In this document: piece after piece, positions 24,251-33,125 of the stretch | Numbering within the stretch: the first letter of the stretch is position 1 | Layout of the letters: each line of letters opens with the position of its first letter | Source: Pseudomonadales bacterium | GTDB taxonomy: Bacteria; Pseudomonadota; Gammaproteobacteria; Pseudomonadales; Azotimanducaceae | Direction: 5' to 3' | Assembly (NCBI GenBank): GCA_021295895.1 | Contig: JAGWBM010000024.1 | Location: 1-36,170, forward strand | DNA length: 36,170 nt | Program-made: the position numbers and the translations under genes | The notes under the pieces: model-generated | Database searches by the model: none | Seen by the model: the letters and a program-made list of their open reading frames with translations, nothing else | What the model was told of the DNA's origin: nothing

Positions 24251-24263
24251 GACAATTGGGTTC

Positions 24264-24908
24264 TCAGTCGCGCCAGCCGTTCCAATGCGTGACCGTCGAC
24301 GCCGGCTGCCGCGTCGCGGGTCGGAAATCTGTCCCGAGCGTAAAGGCAACAGGCAAAAGCGCCGTCTGCACGACGTGTTCGGGCAGACCAAGTATCTCCG
24401 CCGCCTCCTTCTCGAAACCGAGGTGCAGGGTCGTCAGGCAGGAGCCCAATCCGCGGGCTCGCAAGGCCAATTGGAAGCTCCACACCGCCGGATAGATCGA
24501 CGCAAAGTAGCCGCCCAAGGCAGTGACGCCTGCGCCCGCGCCCGGTCGACCAACCAGGCAGGGGATCACATGTACCGGCACTTCGTGCAGGTGCTCCATC
24601 AGGTATAGCGCGGAACTGAAGACACGAGCCGTTTGCGCATCGCCCGAGGCGTCGGCGCGCTCGCTCGCACCCGTGAGATAGGCTTCTCCGCCCCGGCGAT
24701 AGAGATCCGCGAGGGCTTGTCGCTTGTCCGCGTCATCGACCACCACCCAGCGCCAGTTCTGGCTGTTCGACCCGGTGGGTGCCTGAATGGCGAGTTCAAG
24801 ACACTCGTCGATGATCTCCCGGGGTACCGGGCGCGACAGGTCCAGCCGCTTGCGAACCGCGCGGGTTGTGGAAAGGAGGTGGTCGCAGGTTTCGGTGTCG
24901 AGCGCCAT
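24264..24908 (-). CDS. Nitroreductase-family flavoprotein
   Basis: 214 residues from ATG 24908, with GGAG about nine bases upstream; TTG 24935 is a longer alternative. It fits the FMN-dependent nitroreductase fold: TTRAVRKRLDLSRPVP (Arg residues that bind FMN phosphate), CLELAIQAPTGSNSQNWRWV, and LALRARGLGSCLTTLHLGFE in the C-terminal half. These enzymes use NAD(P)H to reduce nitro compounds, quinones or other acceptors as homodimers. It lies just upstream of the amidase on the same strand. Substrate unknown. Confidence 0.88.
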   Translation of the reverse strand: MALDTETCDHLLSTTRAVRKRLDLSRPVPREIIDECLELAIQAPTGSNSQNWRWVVVDDADKRQALADLYRRGGEAYLTGASERADASGDAQTARVFSSALYLMEHLHEVPVHVIPCLVGRPGAGAGVTALGGYFASIYPAVWSFQLALRARGLGSCLTTLHLGFEKEAAEILGLPEHVVQTALLPVAFTLGTDFRPATRQPASTVTHWNGWRD

Positions 24909-25020
24909 GGGATGCTCCGCGAGACGAAACGACAAGCATAGTACGAATGCCGTCGCGGTCAGCGGAACGGTTGCGCTTCGAGATGGGCGGCACGACGCAG
25001 CCGCATGAGCCCTTCAGAAG

Positions 25021-25128
25021 CTACTGCTTGTTGGTATCGCCCGTCTTCTTCCGCTTCCGTCGCCGCCTATTGCCGTACGTTCCCCGTACGATCTTGCCGC
25101 GCCGCGTGCGGATGTCACCCTTACCCAT
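25021..25128 (-). CDS. 30S ribosomal protein bTHX
   Basis: A 35-residue, strongly basic protein from ATG 25128 to TAG 25021-25023. It begins MGKGDIRTRRGKIVRGTYGN and continues with runs of Arg/Lys, matching the THX peptide (GKGDxRTxRGKIxxGxYG) first seen buried in the head of the Thermus 30S subunit, where it stabilises 16S rRNA. It is too short for most gene callers. It stands alone, between the nitroreductase gene and the MBL-fold gene, all on the minus strand. About 200 non-coding bases upstream contain a half copy of the hairpin repeat. Confidence 0.87.
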   Translation of the reverse strand: MGKGDIRTRRGKIVRGTYGNRRRRKRKKTGDTNKQ

Positions 25129-25258
25129 TCGGGAGTCCACTTAGGAAAGAAGCCGCATCATACCCCTTGGACCCTGCCATGGGACAAACGCCCAACGTGC
25201 CAGAAGGATGCAAGGCTGCCCGTCGATGATGCACCGCACGCTGCGGGTCCGCAGAGGC

Positions 25259-25284
25259 GGGCGGGGACAAGCCCCGCCCCTACG
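25259..25284. repeat. Hairpin repeat, half copy C
   Basis: GGGCGGGG-ACAAG-CCCCGCCC (25259-25279) followed by CTACG matches the right half of the paired-hairpin repeat seen at 2798 and 20460: same position, same ACAAG loop as copy A and the same CCCCTACG-type end. The left hairpin is absent. It lies in the 201-base gap downstream of the MBL-fold gene and upstream of bTHX. Confidence 0.7.
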
Positions 25285-25329
25285 GCGCTTCGCGCCAGGG
25301 CCAAGGCGGCCCACCGCGCCGGCTAGCCG

Positions 25330-26244
25330 TCACAGGCCCCAGCACTCCAACTCGTCGCCGAAGATGAGCGGTCCCGAGTACTGCTCCCGGATCGCGCCGG
25401 TGTTGATGGTCTCCATGCCCAGCGTGCGCGTCGTCCGGTGGCCGAGGACCAACATTCGGACATTGGCCTGGGTCGCGACGCGGCCCAGTTCCGAAGGCCT
25501 CGCGTACAGATCCCGGATGCGGCCCCTTGCCGATTCCGAGATGGCGTGGTGGACGACCAGTGCATCCGCGTTTTCGGCGAACTTGGTGACCGTGCCTTTC
25601 TGATCGCTGAACCCGCCGGCGAATACGATGGCGTAGCCGTCGATCTCGACGCGCCAGGCAAGTGCCGGCAAGCCACCGTGGTGTACGGGTATCGCCGCAA
25701 GCTTGAGATTGTCCGTGCCGAATTCCGCCCAGCGCCGTGTCCCGATAGCCATCACGTCGCGAACGCTGATGCGGTAGCCGCCCGGGGAGTCGACACTCAA
25801 GAAGCGGGAAAGGTGAGGGTAGGCCCCTTGGGGTCCGATGAGCCGATCAAGGAAAGCGCTTGTCGACTCGCCGTTTGGATCCGCCGGGCCAAGGACCGGC
25901 AGGACACCTTTGCGACCCGACTTCGGCGAACCCTCGAGGAAGCTTGGCAGGTCCACGGTGTTGTACGCCTGCAAGCGCGTGAAGACGATGGCGTCCAAGT
26001 CGGCAAAGTCGGCGCCCGCCTCGTCGAAGCGCAGCGCCGATCCCGACCCGGTGTCGACCATCAGCCGGGCATGCTCGCCGTTCCACACGAGGTAGCTCGC
26101 CGCGCTGCGCTGATCGGTGAGGTCCGAACCACCGGAACCGAGGATCTGCAGCCAAACCCCCTCGTCACCGCAATAGGGTACGTCCTGGGCTGCCGACACC
26201 GTCGCCACCAGCATGGATATCGTGAATAGAAACCGCTTCGACAT
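25330..26244 (-). CDS. Secreted metallo-beta-lactamase-fold protein lacking the metal motif
   Basis: 304 residues from ATG 26244, with GGAGAG just upstream and 14 bases after nadE. A signal peptide (KRFLFTISMLVATVSAAQ) implies export. The MBL fold is recognisable: LQILGSGGS, SYLVWNGEHARLMVDTGSGS, LDAIVFTRLQAYNTVDLPSF, IPVHHGGLPALAWRVEIDGY, IVFAGG and MLVLGHRTT. The HxHxDH motif expected after VFT is replaced by R90-L-Q92-A-Y94-N95, so all four metal-binding positions are altered. Later ligand-like residues remain (HHG, GHR). It is probably not a normal metallohydrolase; it may bind a ligand or be a degenerate paralogue. Confidence 0.82.
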   Translation of the reverse strand: MSKRFLFTISMLVATVSAAQDVPYCGDEGVWLQILGSGGSDLTDQRSAASYLVWNGEHARLMVDTGSGSALRFDEAGADFADLDAIVFTRLQAYNTVDLPSFLEGSPKSGRKGVLPVLGPADPNGESTSAFLDRLIGPQGAYPHLSRFLSVDSPGGYRISVRDVMAIGTRRWAEFGTDNLKLAAIPVHHGGLPALAWRVEIDGYAIVFAGGFSDQKGTVTKFAENADALVVHHAISESARGRIRDLYARPSELGRVATQANVRMLVLGHRTTRTLGMETINTGAIREQYSGPLIFGDELECWGL

Positions 26245-26258
26245 TGCTTTCTCTCCGA

Positions 26259-28181
26259 TCAGTTGAGTTCGATTTCGTCGATTGCGGCCAGCAGTGCCCC
26301 GGCGCTCGCCTCGTCCGGCATCCGCCAGTCGCCCCTCGGGGACAGACTCACGGTACCGACCTTGGGACCCGGTGGCAGGGTAGTACGTTTGAATTGTTGG
26401 GCGAAGAATCGCCGAAAAAACACCTTGAGCCAATGCTTGATCTCGCGCGGTGCATGAGTCCCGTCGAAGGCGCGACACGCCAGCACGAAGATCTTCGCGG
26501 CACCCGCGCCGTTGCGCAGGAAGTGATACAGGAAGAAGTCGTGGAGTTCGTAGGGACCGATGATGGCCTCGGTCTCCTGGGTGATCTCGCCGTCCTCCGA
26601 CGGGATGAGCTCGGGCGTGATCGGGGTGTCGAGGACGCGCTCCAGGACGACCCGCAGGTCGTCGTCCGCCCGGTGCCGCGCGTACCACCGGACCAGGTAG
26701 GCGATCAGCGTCTTGGGAACCCCGGCGTTGACGTTGTAGCTGGCCATTTGATCCGCGTTGAACGTGCACCACCCCAAGGCGAGTTCCGAGAGGTCGCCGG
26801 TGCCGACCACGATGCCACCGGTGAGGTTGGCCGTGTCGAACAGTATCTGGGTGCGCTCACGGGCCTGTACGTTCTCGAACGTCACGTCGGCATCGCCCGG
26901 GTGCGATATGTCCGCGAGGTGCTGATCCACCGCCGACTCGATGGAGATCTCGCGCAACTCCACCTCGGTCGTTCGGGCAAGCTCTCGCGCGGACGCCAAG
27001 GTATGTGCCGTGGTCCCGGGGCCGGGCATCGTTAGTGCGCATAGAGCGGTCGGTGGCCGGTTCAAGAGTCCAAGTGCGTCGAGACAGACGAGATAGGCGA
27101 GGCTCGAATCAAGTCCGCCGGACAGCCCGATTACCAACCGATCGGCTTTGGCCGCACGCACACGCCGCGCTAGGCCGGTTGCCTGTATAGCCAGGATCTC
27201 CCGCGCGCGGGCCGTGAGTTCCGACTCGTCGGCCGGCACGAACGGTTGCTTGGGATAGATTCGCGCGAGTGTGCCGAGCGGCGGCAGCCTTCCGGTGTCA
27301 ACCACCGCGGGCGGCGACGGCCGCCGACTTTGGGCAAAGGTGGTGTTCTGCACGCGTGCATGGCGTAGGCGCTGGGTGTCGATCTCCGCCGTTAGGCTCG
27401 AACCGGCCAGTTCGAAACGCGTCGACTCCCCGAGCAGCCAGCCGTTCTCCGCGACGATGAGATGGCCGCCGAACACAACGTCCTTGGTGGATTCGCTGGG
27501 TCCGGCGCCGGCGTACACGTAGGCGGCGATGGTGCGCGCACTCTGGGTACGCACAAGATCCCGGCGGTAGTCCGCCTTGGCGACCAACTCCGTGCTGGCC
27601 GACAGGTTGAGCACGATCTCCGCGCCCGCCAGGGCGAGGTCGGCGCTCGGCGGATTCGGCGCCCAAAGATCCTCGCAGATCTCGATGCCGAACGCGGTAT
27701 TCCCCAGCTTGAACACCAGGTCGGTGCGTAACGGAAACCGGCCCGCCTCATCGTCGACCTCGAGGGCCAGGTCGGCACCCGAGGCGAACCAGCGCTTCTC
27801 GTAGAACTCTTCGTAGTTCGGCTGGGCGACCTTTGGCACCGCGCCGAGAATCCGACCGCCGCGACACGCGAAGGCGCAGTTCAGAATGCGACCGTCGGGC
27901 AGCCACCACGGTGCCCCGACCACCAAGATCCGTTCGTCGGTCGCGCGTGCCACCTCGCCCAATGCCCGGTGCGCGGCGTTGCGCAGGTCGGCCGTCGCGA
28001 ACAGGTCTTCGCAGGTGTAGCCCGTGATGCAAAGCTCCGGCATGAGTACAATCGCTGCGTCGTTCGGCGCATCGGCATAGCGCTTCACGATGGCCGCCGC
28101 GTTCGCGGCGGGATCCGCAATGACCACAGGCGGCGCGACCGCCACTACCTTGAGGAAACCCAACTCGGAGAAGTCCGTCAT
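26259..28181 (-). CDS. nadE: Glutamine-dependent NAD+ synthetase
   Basis: 640 residues from ATG 28181; a longer frame exists but adds unrelated residues. The N-terminal nitrilase-type amidase domain has the Glu-Lys-Cys triad: E49 in LMPELCITGY, K117 in VPKVAQPNYEEFYEKRW and C169 in GIEICEDLWAP. The C-terminal NAD synthetase domain has the PP-loop SGGLDSS (354-360) and the ammonia-tunnel/deamido-NAD region with GTGDLSELALGW and YNVNAGVPKTL. It converts nicotinate adenine dinucleotide to NAD+ with ATP and glutamine-derived ammonia, the last step of NAD synthesis, in the cytoplasm. The length matches two-domain NadE proteins. MBL-fold gene follows in the same operon. Confidence 0.95.
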   Translation of the reverse strand: MTDFSELGFLKVVAVAPPVVIADPAANAAAIVKRYADAPNDAAIVLMPELCITGYTCEDLFATADLRNAAHRALGEVARATDERILVVGAPWWLPDGRILNCAFACRGGRILGAVPKVAQPNYEEFYEKRWFASGADLALEVDDEAGRFPLRTDLVFKLGNTAFGIEICEDLWAPNPPSADLALAGAEIVLNLSASTELVAKADYRRDLVRTQSARTIAAYVYAGAGPSESTKDVVFGGHLIVAENGWLLGESTRFELAGSSLTAEIDTQRLRHARVQNTTFAQSRRPSPPAVVDTGRLPPLGTLARIYPKQPFVPADESELTARAREILAIQATGLARRVRAAKADRLVIGLSGGLDSSLAYLVCLDALGLLNRPPTALCALTMPGPGTTAHTLASARELARTTEVELREISIESAVDQHLADISHPGDADVTFENVQARERTQILFDTANLTGGIVVGTGDLSELALGWCTFNADQMASYNVNAGVPKTLIAYLVRWYARHRADDDLRVVLERVLDTPITPELIPSEDGEITQETEAIIGPYELHDFFLYHFLRNGAGAAKIFVLACRAFDGTHAPREIKHWLKVFFRRFFAQQFKRTTLPPGPKVGTVSLSPRGDWRMPDEASAGALLAAIDEIELN

Positions 28182-28295
28182 GGCAGCAACATAGGAGCTT
28201 TCGGAATGGCAAACAAGCCCGGTCCGTCGCGTTGGTACGCCCAACCGCCGGCTGGCTACTGCGGCTTTTTGGCCCCGCCGGCGAGCCTCGACCGA

Positions 28296-30353
28296 CTACC
28301 CAGCGGTCGTATCGTCGGCAGCAGCCGTCTGCAACTCGACGAAGCGACGGTAACGCCCATCTTCGCGGTCCATCAGTTCGTCGTGGCTGCCCTGCTCCAT
28401 GATGCGCCCCTCCTCTAGGAAAACGATCTTGTCGGCGTGGGCGATCGTGGACAGGCGATGCGCGATGATGATGACGAGCCGATCCTTGGCCGCTTCGTGC
28501 AGCGACTGGACTAGGTATTCCTCGGTCTCGGGATCCAAGGCGGATGTCGGCTCATCAAGGATCAGAATCCGCGACTCGCGCAGCAGGCCGCGCGCAATCG
28601 AGATGCGTTGCTTCTGGCCCACCGAGAGCTTGCTGGCGGCGGCGCTTCCGAGTTTCGTGTCGTAGCCTTCCGGTAGCGACATGATGAAGTTGTGGATGCC
28701 CGCCGTGCGAGCGACCCGCATGACGTCCTCTCGACCCGCTCTCGGCTTGCCGTAACGGATATTGTCGAGAATGGAGTCCGAAAACAGTTGGGTCTCCTGG
28801 AACACGTAGGTTACTTGCGAACGCAGACTGTCGAGCGTCACCTTGTCGACCGAGTGCCCGTCCACCCGGACCTCCCCTTCGCTGACCCGGTGATAGCGGG
28901 GAATCAGGTACGCGAGGCTCGTCTTGCCGGCGCCGGTGGGCCCGCAGAACGCGACGATCTGGCCGACTTTCGCCTCAAGATCGACCTCGGCCAACGCGCG
29001 CCTTCCGTCCGGATAGACAAGACCGACCCCATGCATCGAGATTCCGTCGCGTATCGGCGGCAACCGCGTCCCACCCAGGTCGTCCTCGGGGGGTAGATCC
29101 AGCATGGCGAAGACTCGACGCATACCCGCCACGTTGTCCTGCAGCCGGATCCAGAGGATGCCGAGAGCCATGGCTGGGCCGCGTAGGTAGCCCCAGAACA
29201 CGAACATCGCCCCGAAGTCGCCTGCCGTAAGGCCGCCATCGATGATGAGGTTGATGAGGAGGACGAAGAACGCCGTCTGCGCGATCGCGTTTATCGTGTC
29301 GCCCACCTGGGGAATGATGAACCACAGCAGGGAGACCGCACGATGCCGCTTGAAGGATTCCTTGCTATCGCGATCAAAACGCCCGCGTTCGTTTTCGTTG
29401 CTGCCGAGGCTCTGCACGGCCAGCACGTTGTCCATGCCCTCTTCGATGGTGCCGGTGGTCAAGGCTCCCGCCGCGCGCGCCGCCTGGCCACGCCGCCGGA
29501 CAATGCGCGAGAACAGGCTCGACAGGATGGCGTAGGTGGGACACATCGCCATCGTGATCCAGAAGATCGCGTACTCCCCCGGATAGGTCACGAGCAGCGT
29601 CACGCCGGCCTGCGCGTATAGGAACGTGGACATCGCCGGCGTGTGGGTGATCTCGTAGAAGATCTCGTTGACTTGCGGCGCGTCGTACATGACCCGGTAG
29701 ATCGAATCGCCGATGCGCTGTTCCTCCAACTGCGTCATCGACAATGCGCCGATCCGGCTGAATAGCTGCGAGCGAAGCATGTGATTGAGGGACTGGGTGA
29801 GGCGGGCGTTGAACTTGAACTCGACGTAGCCCCAAAGTCCCCCGAAGGTGCTGTGGCCACCGTGGATCTGGTTCTCCGTCTGCGTGGCGTAGTCGTGACC
29901 CTGTGCCAATCCCGCCTCGACATCGTCGTCGTAGCCGGAAACGTAGCGACCGATCAATAACACCAGGCCGAGGCCGATAACGACCAGCCAGACCAGGATC
30001 TCCAGCGGTCCCATGCCCTGCATGGCGTCGACCACCCACTGCCAATACGGTGGATAGTTGGCGGCCTCAGCGATCGGCTTGGCCAGGATCACGTGGTCGA
30101 CGAGCATCTTGGCAGGCCAAGGCAGGAGCCCGAGCGCGACGACGTAGGCACCGAGTTTCAGGACGAACTTGATGCAATACCGCCAGAAGAAGAAACGGAT
30201 GTACGCGGCGCTTCGGAGGATGAGCCGGAAGGCTTCGCTATCGCCGATTTGAGTGTGCGTGTCGATCCCGCTCGTGCGGGTTTCGAGTTCACGCTCCTGC
30301 GCCCGCCGCGAGGGTCCACCCGGCGGAGTCGGATCACCGGTGGATTCAGCCAT
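28296..30353 (-). CDS. ABC exporter half-transporter (membrane + ATPase), subunit 2
   Basis: 685 residues from ATG 30353, 24 bases after the other ABC gene. An N-terminal cytoplasmic stretch is followed by a six-helix type-IV exporter domain (~55-410) and an ATPase: Walker A GPTGAGKT (471-478), Q-loop VFQETQLFS, signature LSVGQ (576-580, in place of LSGGQ), Walker B ILILDE (596-601) and H632. A 40-residue hydrophilic insert with GHDYATQTENQIHGGHS (152-168) precedes the third helix and is unusual. The catalytic residues are intact. With its partner it should form a heterodimeric exporter of lipid, drug or peptide type; the substrate cannot be predicted. Confidence 0.9.
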   Translation of the reverse strand: MAESTGDPTPPGGPSRRAQERELETRTSGIDTHTQIGDSEAFRLILRSAAYIRFFFWRYCIKFVLKLGAYVVALGLLPWPAKMLVDHVILAKPIAEAANYPPYWQWVVDAMQGMGPLEILVWLVVIGLGLVLLIGRYVSGYDDDVEAGLAQGHDYATQTENQIHGGHSTFGGLWGYVEFKFNARLTQSLNHMLRSQLFSRIGALSMTQLEEQRIGDSIYRVMYDAPQVNEIFYEITHTPAMSTFLYAQAGVTLLVTYPGEYAIFWITMAMCPTYAILSSLFSRIVRRRGQAARAAGALTTGTIEEGMDNVLAVQSLGSNENERGRFDRDSKESFKRHRAVSLLWFIIPQVGDTINAIAQTAFFVLLINLIIDGGLTAGDFGAMFVFWGYLRGPAMALGILWIRLQDNVAGMRRVFAMLDLPPEDDLGGTRLPPIRDGISMHGVGLVYPDGRRALAEVDLEAKVGQIVAFCGPTGAGKTSLAYLIPRYHRVSEGEVRVDGHSVDKVTLDSLRSQVTYVFQETQLFSDSILDNIRYGKPRAGREDVMRVARTAGIHNFIMSLPEGYDTKLGSAAASKLSVGQKQRISIARGLLRESRILILDEPTSALDPETEEYLVQSLHEAAKDRLVIIIAHRLSTIAHADKIVFLEEGRIMEQGSHDELMDREDGRYRRFVELQTAAADDTTAG

Positions 30354-30377
30354 GGCCGCTCCGTTTGGCCGTGCCGT

Positions 30378-32801
30378 TCATGCCCCGTGCCTCGTCACGT
30401 TGGTAAGGGTGGATTCGGCCTCGACAAACGATCGATAGCGCCCCCCTTCGCGTTGCATCAGCGACTCGTGGCTGCCGCTCTCGACGATTCGCCCCCCGTC
30501 CAGATAGAGAATGTTGTCTGCCCGGCGGATCGTGGAGATCCGGTGCGTGATCAGGAAAATCGCTCGATCCTTCCCCCACTCGGCCAGGTTCCGCATGACA
30601 CCGTGTTCGGTTGCGGCATCCAAGGCGGCGGTCGGCTCGTCGAGCACGAGGATTGAGGTATCGCGCACGATGGCGCGGGCGATGGACAAACGCTGGCGCT
30701 GCCCGGTGGACAACTTGCCGCCGCGGTCCGACAGCACCGTATCCAAACCCTCGGGCAAGCTCGACACGTAGTCGTCCATGCCCGCGACGCGGATGGCTTC
30801 CTGGACCTGCTCGTCCGTGGCGTTCGGTGCCGCGTAGCGGATGTTGTCCGCGACGGACATGGCGAATAGGACGTTCTCCTGCAACGCGATGGCGACGTTG
30901 CTGCGAAGACTAGCGACCTGGTATTCGCGCAGATCGCGGCCATCAATGGTGATGGAACCGCGATCCGGATCGAAAAGCCTTACCAGGAGGGCGGTCAACG
31001 TGGTCTTTCCCGATCCGGTGGGACCAATGATCGCGGTGATCGATCCCGGCGTCGCCGAGAAGCTGACATCCTCGAGAACCGGACGCTCCGACTCGTAGGC
31101 AAAGCCGACGCGGTCGTAGCGGATCTCGTGATTGAGACCAGCAAGCGGAACCGCATTGGGGTCGTCCTGGACTTCGGGCTCGATATCGAGGATGTCGAAC
31201 ACGCGGCGTAGGCCCATGGCCATGTCCTGCGCGGACATCCAGTTGCGCAACAGTTCGCGGACTCGGCCGCTGGATTCGTGGAACTGGTCGCGGGTCCACG
31301 TGTAGCTGGCCAGGTTCCACACCACGAAGCTGATCCCAACCAAGCCGATCAGATCCGTGGCGAAGGTGGGATCGCTACGGCTGGCCCACCAAGCCATGAA
31401 CGAGGTCCCGCTGGCCATGAACATGGCCGCCACCGTGTACATGACGATGGTGACGATCGCGATCAGGTGACGCACCCTGAAGGCCGCGTTGAAGGCGACG
31501 ACCGAGTCCTCCTCCATCCGTCGCTGAGATCGGTCGGCAGCACCGAACGCCTTGATGAGGCGAATGCCGCCGAAGCTCTCCTGGATCGTGGACGTGACAT
31601 CCGAGGTGGCCGCCCTGTATACGAGGGTCCGGGTGCGCATTCGGGGCATCGCCCACTGCGCCCACAACAAGGCGGGAACCACGATGACGCCCGCGACAAG
31701 ACCGAGCCAAGGGCTCAGGATCGTGACCAATGCAACGCAGGTGTAATAGCTCATCATGGCCAGCGTCAGGTTGATCAGTTGGTCGACTACCGCCGTCACC
31801 ATGGCGCTGTCCTGGTAGATGCGGTAGACGGCATCGCCCGTGCGGTGGCCGCTGTGATAGCTGAGCGAGAGTTGGTGCCATCGCGATAGCAGCGCGACCC
31901 GAAGATCCTGGTTGATGCGCTGCATGATCCACATCTTGTAGTAGGGATTGATGATCCTGAGCGGCAAGCGCGCCATGTGGGTTCCGAGCGCGATGTAGAC
32001 GTAGACCCACTTGACTTCGTGCCGTTGCTCCGGCGTGAGTTGATCGAGCCTGCCCTGGGCAAATTCGGGCAGTCCCACCAAACCCGCAAGTCCGGGTGCG
32101 ATGGGCTCGGCCTGCAGGAGGCTCTGGTTCAACAGGTCGGCGAGTATCACGCCCAACGCCAGGTTCAGGAATCGTTCGAAGAAATTGATGGCATAGAAAT
32201 AGACGAGATGCGCGCCGACTCGGGCACGGTATTCGATGCGGCCTTGCTGCAACCGGAATTGCAACATCCAGCCCGCAATGCACGCGATGGTCACCGTCGC
32301 GCCGTAGAGGCTCGATGCGTAGCCCTCGATGAAGAAATTGGCGGAGACGTTGGTACCGATGCCGGCGAGCAACAGCACGATCGTGCCGAACTGCTGCCCT
32401 CGGCCGCGCAGGAACGCCATGGCGAACATGGAAACCGTCATCGCCATCACGGGCACGTAGAGGAGGTTCATCGGCCAGTCGAGGGTCGCGGGCATCCAAC
32501 CCGAGAACGGGCCAAGCGCCGCTGCAAGGGCCACGAGGAAGGGCGCGTATCCGAACTGATAGCCGCCGCCGCTCACCAAGTCCGCGACCCGGTCCTCCGT
32601 GCCGCGTCCGGGATACCACCAGCGGCCGAGTAGCTGAGGCCGAATGTACGGCCAAGACCGTAGGAGTAGCAATAGGACATCCTTGAAACCGCTGTCGTCC
32701 TGGCTGACGCTACGGTCTCGCTCGGGCGGAATGTGGCCTTCGCCGAACATCGGCAACGCCCGGGACCGAGCGTAGTTGGCGTCGAAATCCGCTTCCCGCA
32801 T
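30378..32801 (-). CDS. ABC exporter half-transporter with extra N-terminal membrane region, subunit 1
   Basis: 807 residues from ATG 32801; ATG 32750 is also possible, and neither has a strong ribosome site. Residues ~80-230 hold four or five additional hydrophobic segments before the usual six-helix exporter domain (~195-500), making this longer than standard half-transporters. The ATPase has Walker A GPTGSGKT (593-600), Q-loop ALQENVLFA, signature LSTGQ (697-701), Walker B ILVLDE (717-722) and H753. A motif RTRTLVYRAATSDVTSTIQE marks the coupling-helix region. It is the first gene of a two-gene unit whose second member is also an ABC half-transporter, so they very likely pair. Confidence 0.88.
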   Translation of the reverse strand: MREADFDANYARSRALPMFGEGHIPPERDRSVSQDDSGFKDVLLLLLRSWPYIRPQLLGRWWYPGRGTEDRVADLVSGGGYQFGYAPFLVALAAALGPFSGWMPATLDWPMNLLYVPVMAMTVSMFAMAFLRGRGQQFGTIVLLLAGIGTNVSANFFIEGYASSLYGATVTIACIAGWMLQFRLQQGRIEYRARVGAHLVYFYAINFFERFLNLALGVILADLLNQSLLQAEPIAPGLAGLVGLPEFAQGRLDQLTPEQRHEVKWVYVYIALGTHMARLPLRIINPYYKMWIMQRINQDLRVALLSRWHQLSLSYHSGHRTGDAVYRIYQDSAMVTAVVDQLINLTLAMMSYYTCVALVTILSPWLGLVAGVIVVPALLWAQWAMPRMRTRTLVYRAATSDVTSTIQESFGGIRLIKAFGAADRSQRRMEEDSVVAFNAAFRVRHLIAIVTIVMYTVAAMFMASGTSFMAWWASRSDPTFATDLIGLVGISFVVWNLASYTWTRDQFHESSGRVRELLRNWMSAQDMAMGLRRVFDILDIEPEVQDDPNAVPLAGLNHEIRYDRVGFAYESERPVLEDVSFSATPGSITAIIGPTGSGKTTLTALLVRLFDPDRGSITIDGRDLREYQVASLRSNVAIALQENVLFAMSVADNIRYAAPNATDEQVQEAIRVAGMDDYVSSLPEGLDTVLSDRGGKLSTGQRQRLSIARAIVRDTSILVLDEPTAALDAATEHGVMRNLAEWGKDRAIFLITHRISTIRRADNILYLDGGRIVESGSHESLMQREGGRYRSFVEAESTLTNVTRHGA

Positions 32802-33125
32802 CAGCCGACGGTCACACGCGAAGAAGGGGAGGTTCGATGCTCTCCCGCGAACGCGAGAGGCGTCGCCGGTGCGCAATCGACTATGGCCGCTGTCAAGACC
32901 ATCCTCCCCTCTCTTTCACCACCTTCACCGCCGGCCATTCGACCGGTCCCTGCAATCCGAACCCTTTTCGGAGCCGAATGGTCAAAAGTACCAGTGTTGC
33001 CAGTGAACGCCAAGCCGAAAAAGGCGCGGTAACGGCATTTGCGTCCATGATCACGCCCAGACGGTTACAATCGAACCCCACACGCCGTTGGGTCGCCAAA
33101 TCCCGCCGAACGCAAAGGAAGCCCC
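32802..33125. other. Divergent intergenic region, probable promoters
   Basis: 324 bases separate the ABC exporter genes (minus) from the acyl-CoA dehydrogenases (plus). No gene, tRNA or repeat is apparent. On the plus strand TACAAT at 33066-33071 is a good -10 candidate about 55 bases before the start, without a clear -35. On the minus strand an exact TTGACA (32896-32891) lies about 90 bases before the ABC start, without a convincing -10. Both promoters are suggestions only. Confidence 0.35.

Noticed and set aside
31375-32655. A long alternative minus-strand frame inside the larger ABC exporter gene.
   Set aside because: Off-frame translation rich in His, Arg and Gly; the main frame carries the exporter helices and continues into its ATPase domain.
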